Source of the DNA: Vitis vinifera
Lineage: Eukaryota; Streptophyta; Magnoliopsida; Vitales; Vitaceae
Direction: 5' to 3'
Length of the DNA stretch: 64,000 bases
Assembly: GCF_030704535.1 (NCBI RefSeq)
Contig: NC_081813.1
Location: forward strand, 714,501-778,500
Position numbers and translations under genes: made by a program. Positions 60,949-64,000 of this stretch are shown piece by piece; within the stretch, counting starts at the first letter, position 1; every line of letters starts with the position of its first letter. The notes under the pieces were generated by a model. That model was not told the DNA's origin, did not search any database, and saw only the letters and a program-made list of their open reading frames with translations.

Positions 60949-63240
60949 CAAAAACAAATTCTCACATCAGAAAAGGCCAAAACCAAAATAAAAACGAAAT
61001 GACCTTTTGTAATCATGCCTGTTTGGTGTACCCAACATTGAATCCATTTCTTTAATCTCAATTTAAATGCTTTTCACTTTGGCAGAGAACTGGACTTAAA
61101 CCAAACAGATCTAAATTCTCACGAACCAAACACCCCCAAGAAAGCAAATTTTCTAGCCAGCTAATATGATGTAGAATATAATACTTGGCAATTAACTGTC
61201 ATAATCTTTGAAAATGGAGGTTTTCCTTTTATAAAATAAATAAATAAATATATGTACACTACTTCCTTATACAAGTGTGTAGAAACTTCCAACAATTATA
61301 AGACTTTGTTTCTCCTACCTTCCTTGAAAATCACTTCACCTAACCAACCCAATAATGGAGCTCTGATTTTTCAGACTGTTCACACCCATCTTCAATCTCC
61401 TAAATTATACAAGTATACATTAAAAATTTATTCATGTGATTCATTCATCCTTTGTCTTATTTGAATTATGTGATTGGACATAAATGTATTCACATGGGGG
61501 AAGTTATATTGACTTTGAAAATTTCAAGGAAAAGAAAAAATTTATAATTTTTTTTATATGAGAAATCTTTAATGAGAAGAGAGTTTAATTAATGAGGAAT
61601 GCATTTATCTTGACTTTTCTTATATTCGTTGAAGAAAAATAAAGTAGAATGAAAATTATAATAAATTAAAAGTGAGTTTGAAGGTATTTTTACTTAAATT
61701 ATTTTTAATGGTCGTGTGTTCTCAAAAACCACTATGAATAATTTTTTCAAATTATACCAAGCTTCTAATTTCTTTTCAATTTTTAGGTTAAAAACGTTTT
61801 TTAAAATCATTATCAAATAAATTATAAGATTTAGAATATGTTGATAGTGATGATAGAAAGTATTTTTAGTATTTTTAATAGATGAAATTTTTTAAGTATT
61901 ATAAATATTAGAAACATTTTTTAAAATTACTATCAAACATATTTTTAGTTTTATTTTTAAAACGAGTTAGAAAAGTAAAAAAAAAGAAAAAAAAAAGTGA
62001 AAATAATAAATAAATAAATAAAATTCTTAATAAATATTTTATACCTGTTTACTCAAATTTATTTATTTTATTTTACATAAATAAATAATCATCTTTGTAA
62101 TTTTTTATTTTATATAAATCAATTAAAAAAAAGATTTCTTTCTAATTTTATTTCTTTTTCTAATACTTTTCATGATCAAGCCAGCCATAACCAAAAAACC
62201 CTAAAAAAAAAGTAAAATTCTAATAAATAACACCAATAAGATGGAAAGCTTATCTAGTTATCCTTTTAACAAAGATTCTACCTTGAGAATTTCTTGAAAA
62301 TTCTCATCCCCCAAGTCAAAAAAAGCCTAGAAACTCCTTATCCCTCTTATCCTCCTGTGATTTTCTTCATCTCTACTCATTATACCCAATAGAATTTTCC
62401 TAAATTGATATTTTCTTTTTCCCTTTTGGTATGTGGAATTGAATTAGAAGACTTTCTCGAAAATGAGGGCAAAGGGGGGAAGCATCATCTATATTTGATT
62501 ATACGTCAAGTCCTCTGAATTAATCTTCAAGTAATAATGATAACAATACCAAGTTGGAGGAAGGTGTGTAGAATATACACAATTGCAGTTTGAACCAAAT
62601 CTCCATTTATTTTAACTAATATTATTTCAAATTATTTAATGCCAATTATAAGGTATAGGCAGGCGTAAACGGAAATTTTTTTAGACAAGAAGAAAGGTCC
62701 TACTTGCTTTATGATCTGACAATTTTAGATATTTAATTGAAAAAGGTGGCTCAATAACGTAGCCTCTACTGGCCAAAGCAGTGGTTGGTGACGTTATATA
62801 AATAGAAACAGACATTATCAATGTTCACAAAGGCTATGCCCATTTAGGAAATTCATGGACTCTCACTTCCTAAAATCAAACAATTTGTGCCAAACCGATA
62901 TCATTAAGGAAAATGGGCAGATTATGGTATGGTTTATAAATGTACTTGTTGGGTACCTATAGAAAATGCACTACTAATTAGATGATGTTACGGGATCTTT
63001 TGTTCTTAATTATCAGGGTACCTTAACATTTTCCTTAAAATTTAAAAAATAAAATATCAACTTCATCCTTGAAAATACGTGGTTACTAAAAGAGGGCAAA
63101 TGCTCCATTTTGGTGGCTGATGCCAACAATCTTTTCAAGAGACCATACCAAATAGGGTAACTGATAACTGACTAAAAAAACAATGCATTTATTTTGCTCA
63201 TTAGGAGCCCCATCTCACAGGGCACTGCCACGGTCAGCTT
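60949..63240. other. intergenic, no gene recognised
   Basis: AT-rich with a family C fold-back element near 61830-61950 and homopolymer runs. No exon is supported. Confidence 0.4.
61828..61952. mobile_element. family C fold-back element, second copy
   Basis: atatgttgatagtgatgatagaaag ... aaattttttaagtattataaatat ... acattttttaaaattactatcaaacat resembles 35507-35625 in termini and core. The left arm is more decayed. Confidence 0.5.
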
Positions 63241-63568
63241 GAGAGTGTGGCGGCTGTGGCCTTTAACATTTGGCCTACTCAAGGGCCGTGATAGCGCATA
63301 ATGCAGAGATACAGAAGAGAGGAGGTAGTGACGTACCAATAAAATCTCTGACTCTAATAGAAAGTAGGATTCGATCCCAAAGTCCCTTTTCCAGGGATCA
63401 TTTCAGAGTGGAGTCACTCGAGAGCATGACCTCACAAAATGGAGGGATACGAGGAGGTTACAAGTGTAAAGTTGGGTTTGATAATAATTTAAAAAAAAAT
63501 AAAACTCTATTTCAAAACTTAAAATATTTTTAATTAGTTTTTAAAAATAATTTTTATTAGTTTCAATA

Positions 63569-63645
63569 ATGGCCCGAATCGAACCAGGACCGGACACTCT
63601 CCTACACATCATGACATTCGTTCTAACCAATTGGGCACCTTAACG
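63569..63645 (-). repeat. tRNA-related sequence (SINE head or tRNA pseudogene)
   Basis: The minus strand reads GTGCCCAATTGGTTAGAACG (D-arm and A-box-like) and, about 40 nt later, GGTTCGATTCG, one mismatch from the B box. The T-stem does not pair properly and the acceptor ends do not match, so it is not a working tRNA. A SINE head followed by AT-rich DNA is the likely reading. Confidence 0.45.
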
Positions 63646-63759
63646 GGCTGCTTGGATGGAGATTTTCAGGGAAATGCAAACTAATACACCAAGAGAAAGC
63701 TATATTTGGTGTGATTTTTCTTTGTTTTATTGTTGGCTCTTATTTAGAAACAGAAGGGA

Positions 63760-64000
63760 TCAGTACAAACTCAGTTTCACACTAATGAATTCTCTGGCCA
63801 AAGCTCTATTAAGAACAACTGAAACCACCAAGGCAGACAATGTGGCTCTGGCCGGGGTTGCAGAGAAGCTGTTGGCCCCTACATACAGAAAACAGAGATA
63901 AGCCATAAATGCTACAACTAATAATATATAATAAAAAATGTCTGGAAAGTTGAAGATAATAAAAGCACAAAGTACCTTACCATAGGCATATCTACAAGCA
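63760..64000 (-). CDS. 3'-terminal exons of an unidentified minus-strand gene entering from the right
   Basis: Exon pieces 63981-64000 and 63760-63878 join across a 102-nt intron with donor TATG|GTAAGG and acceptor TGTATGTAG. The joined frame reads ACRYAYGANSFSATPARATL and continues SALVVSVVLNRALAREF to a TGA at 63760-63762. It is stop-free, in frame across the junction and GC-richer than the flanks. The end has a hydrophobic stretch that may be a membrane helix. I do not recognise the family. An opposite-strand frame at 63656-63901 is probably its shadow. The rest of the gene lies beyond base 64000. Confidence 0.45.
   Translation of the reverse strand, partial: ACRYAYGKVLCAFIIFNFPDIFYYILLVVAFMAYLCFLYVGANSFSATPARATLSALVVSVVLNRALAREFISVKLSLY

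Noticed and set aside
63569..63645. Functional tRNA gene
   Set aside because: The T-stem and acceptor stem do not pair, so it is only tRNA-related.

Overview
The window is nuclear DNA of a flowering plant. Its genes are split by AT-rich GT-AG introns, intergenic DNA is AT-rich and full of miniature inverted-repeat transposons (MITEs), and every recognisable protein belongs to a plant or pan-eukaryotic family. The gene set, compact genes and MITE types suggest a woody eudicot of the grapevine kind; that species guess is an inference and cannot be proved from the sequence alone.

Seven complete protein-coding genes were reconstructed exon by exon, with reading frame kept across every junction. 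Minus strand, left to right: an IGT-family (LAZY/DRO1-like) gravitropism gene of 266 aa (2860-5872); a nucleoside diphosphate kinase of 183 aa with a signal peptide and a C-terminal KHDEL (10664-15351); a 13-exon VIT plus von Willebrand A protein of 747 aa with a cysteine-rich tail (16891-26192); and ribosomal protein S29, 56 aa (33085-35084). Plus strand: 20S proteasome subunit alpha-1, 246 aa (36552-41792); a class 3 lipase of 664 aa resembling plant sn1-specific diacylglycerol lipases (44114-50681); and a DUF1677 protein of 160 aa (58330-58812). The extreme right edge holds what look like the last two exons of an eighth, unidentified minus-strand gene. The extreme left looks like the promoter and leader of another minus-strand gene lying outside the window.

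RPS29 and the proteasome gene are head to head, 1.47 kb apart, with typical housekeeping promoter motifs (site II TGGGCY boxes, a telo-box, an AAACGACGTCGTTT palindrome) and a MITE between them. The other genes show no operon-like or pathway relation, as expected in a plant chromosome.

Intergenic stretches (1.4-2.2, 6.2-10.6, 26.4-33, 41.8-43.2, 50.9-57.2 and 58.9-63.7 kb) hold mainly MITEs, fold-back elements, SINE- and LINE-like scraps and microsatellites. Several introns carry recent tandem duplications. No CRISPR array, operon, phage or clearly new multi-gene system was seen. The most interesting items are the probable ER-luminal NDP kinase, the alternative hydrophobic N-terminus of the VIT/vWA protein, the shared palindrome in two promoters, the isolated ACGT-box cluster near 8 kb and the intron duplication that copied a splice acceptor.
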